A stretch of 6,837 bases of DNA from positions 1 through 6,837 of the forward strand of contig VGFB01000210.1 of the NCBI GenBank assembly GCA_016869015.1, given 5' to 3'. Under the pieces are notes generated by a model. The model ran no database searches. It had not been told where the DNA came from and saw nothing but the letters and a program-made list of their open reading frames with translations. The position numbers and the translations under genes are program-made. Shown here piece after piece: positions 6,067-6,837 of the stretch. Each line of letters starts with the position of its first letter. Within the stretch, counting starts at the first letter, position 1. The DNA comes from Armatimonadota bacterium. Its GTDB lineage: Bacteria; Armatimonadota; Zipacnadia; Zipacnadales; VGFC01.

Positions 6067-6837
6067 ACCGCCAGCGACCCGCGGAGAGCTTCTCGGCGGT
6101 GCCGCCGAGGATGGCGTTCATCTGGTCGGGCTCGAGGAACGTGCAATACCCGCGGACCCAGTCCAGGGTCTGCGGGTAGGTGAAACGGGTCAGGGTGCCG
6201 GGGTAGTCGGAGCCCCAGAGGATCCGGTCGGCGCCGACCATCTCGACGGCCTGCTTCAGTAGATCGCGGGCTTTCGGCGCCGGGAAGTCCTCCTTCGTGC
6301 CGAACGGGACGGCCGAGCAACTGACGTAGATCCGTTCACCTTCGGCGAGGCGCACCTGTGCCTCCCAACCCTCATGTGGCGCATTGCCCAGGTGCGCGAT
6401 CACCACGGTCAGTCCCAGCTCGCCGACGATCCGCTTCACGCCCTCCGCCTGCTCCGGGCCGGGGAGGGTGTGCAGATAGAGGATCATCCCCAAGTCCCCC
6501 GCCTTGCGCCACACGATCCACTCCGGCTCGCCGTTGAGGTCCGCCGATGGCGCCATCCGACGCGTCGCGGGCCACTCGATCTTCAGCCCCCGCAACCCAC
6601 GCTCCCAGCCGTCGGTCAGCTCCGCGGCGGCCTGGGCCCCCTGAGAGGGGTCGACGATGGCGAAGCCCAGGAAACGGTCGGGGTAGCGGTTCACCGCCCC
6701 GGCCACGTACTTGTTGTGGAACCCGTACATCGGCCCCTGCACCAGGAAGGCGCGATCCACGCCGATCCAGTCCATGTGCGCCAGGGCCAGCTCCGGCGGG
6801 CTGTCGGTGCGCTCGAAGGAGGGCGGCAGGAGCTGCA
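6065..6837 (-). CDS. Amidohydrolase-2 family protein, N-terminus beyond the window edge
   Basis: This is a metal-dependent TIM-barrel hydrolase or decarboxylase of the amidohydrolase-2 type (the group that includes ACMSD and lactone hydrolases). The frame stays open to the right edge, giving about 256 visible residues: 20 before the Met at 6775 and 236 from it. The preceding residues (LLPPSFERTD) continue the family pattern, so the Met at 6775 is internal. Counting from that Met, ligand candidates are H102 in LYLHTLPG, H128 in VIAHLG and D190 in ILWGSDYPGT, the family's C-terminal signature. The N-terminal HxH motif, expected within the missing 30-40 residues, cannot be seen. It is the upstream partner of the ceramidase-like gene, with a 10-bp gap. 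Substrate unknown. Confidence 0.88.
   Translation of the reverse strand, partial: QLLPPSFERTDSPPELALAHMDWIGVDRAFLVQGPMYGFHNKYVAGAVNRYPDRFLGFAIVDPSQGAQAAAELTDGWERGLRGLKIEWPATRRMAPSADLNGEPEWIVWRKAGDLGMILYLHTLPGPEQAEGVKRIVGELGLTVVIAHLGNAPHEGWEAQVRLAEGERIYVSCSAVPFGTKEDFPAPKARDLLKQAVEMVGADRILWGSDYPGTLTRFTYPQTLDWVRGYCTFLEPDQMNAILGGTAEKLSAGRWR

Overview
The window reads as GC-rich bacterial chromosome. It encodes metabolic hydrolases without signal peptides and two alanine tRNA genes behind a textbook sigma-70-type promoter. The mix of a GH106-like glycoside hydrolase, a short ceramidase-like metal hydrolase and an amidohydrolase-2 protein, together with hairpin-forming non-coding repeats, would suit an uncultured Armatimonadota, Planctomycetota or Chloroflexota-type genome. 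That placement is an impression from gene content, not a demonstrated assignment. I see no mobility genes, phage genes, CRISPR array or rRNA.

Layout, left to right. Positions 1-323 hold no gene. They contain five tandem copies of a 39-bp unit, each with an internal 8-bp inverted repeat, followed by two further inverted repeats. A long gene on the minus strand (324-3140) encodes a 938-residue GH106-like glycoside hydrolase. Across a 135-bp divergent intergenic region lies a plus-strand gene (3276-4022) for a class I SAM-dependent methyltransferase-like protein. A near-consensus promoter (4063-4090) then drives two tRNA-Ala genes, anticodons CGC (4137-4212) and GGC (4270-4345), which end at a strong intrinsic terminator (4359-4391).

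Positions 4392-4704 hold no credible gene but carry a dense series of hairpin-forming inverted repeats. From the right edge, a minus-strand operon runs leftward toward the tRNAs. It consists of an amidohydrolase-2 family gene cut by the window edge (6065-6837) and a ceramidase-like metal hydrolase (4705-6054). The two are separated by 10 bp, and the Shine-Dalgarno sequence of the second overlaps the stop codon of the first.

The hydrolases look like parts of cytoplasmic degradation of glycosides, amides or related small molecules, but no substrate can be read from the sequence. The two operon genes very probably act in one pathway. The glycoside hydrolase is separated from them by the methyltransferase and tRNA block, and any link is speculative. 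The most unusual items are the palindromic tandem array, the multi-hairpin intergenic element, the ceramidase-like protein that keeps metal ligands but lacks the family's catalytic serine motif, and the hairpin at the predicted 5' end of the tRNA transcript. I do not see a clear new multi-gene system.
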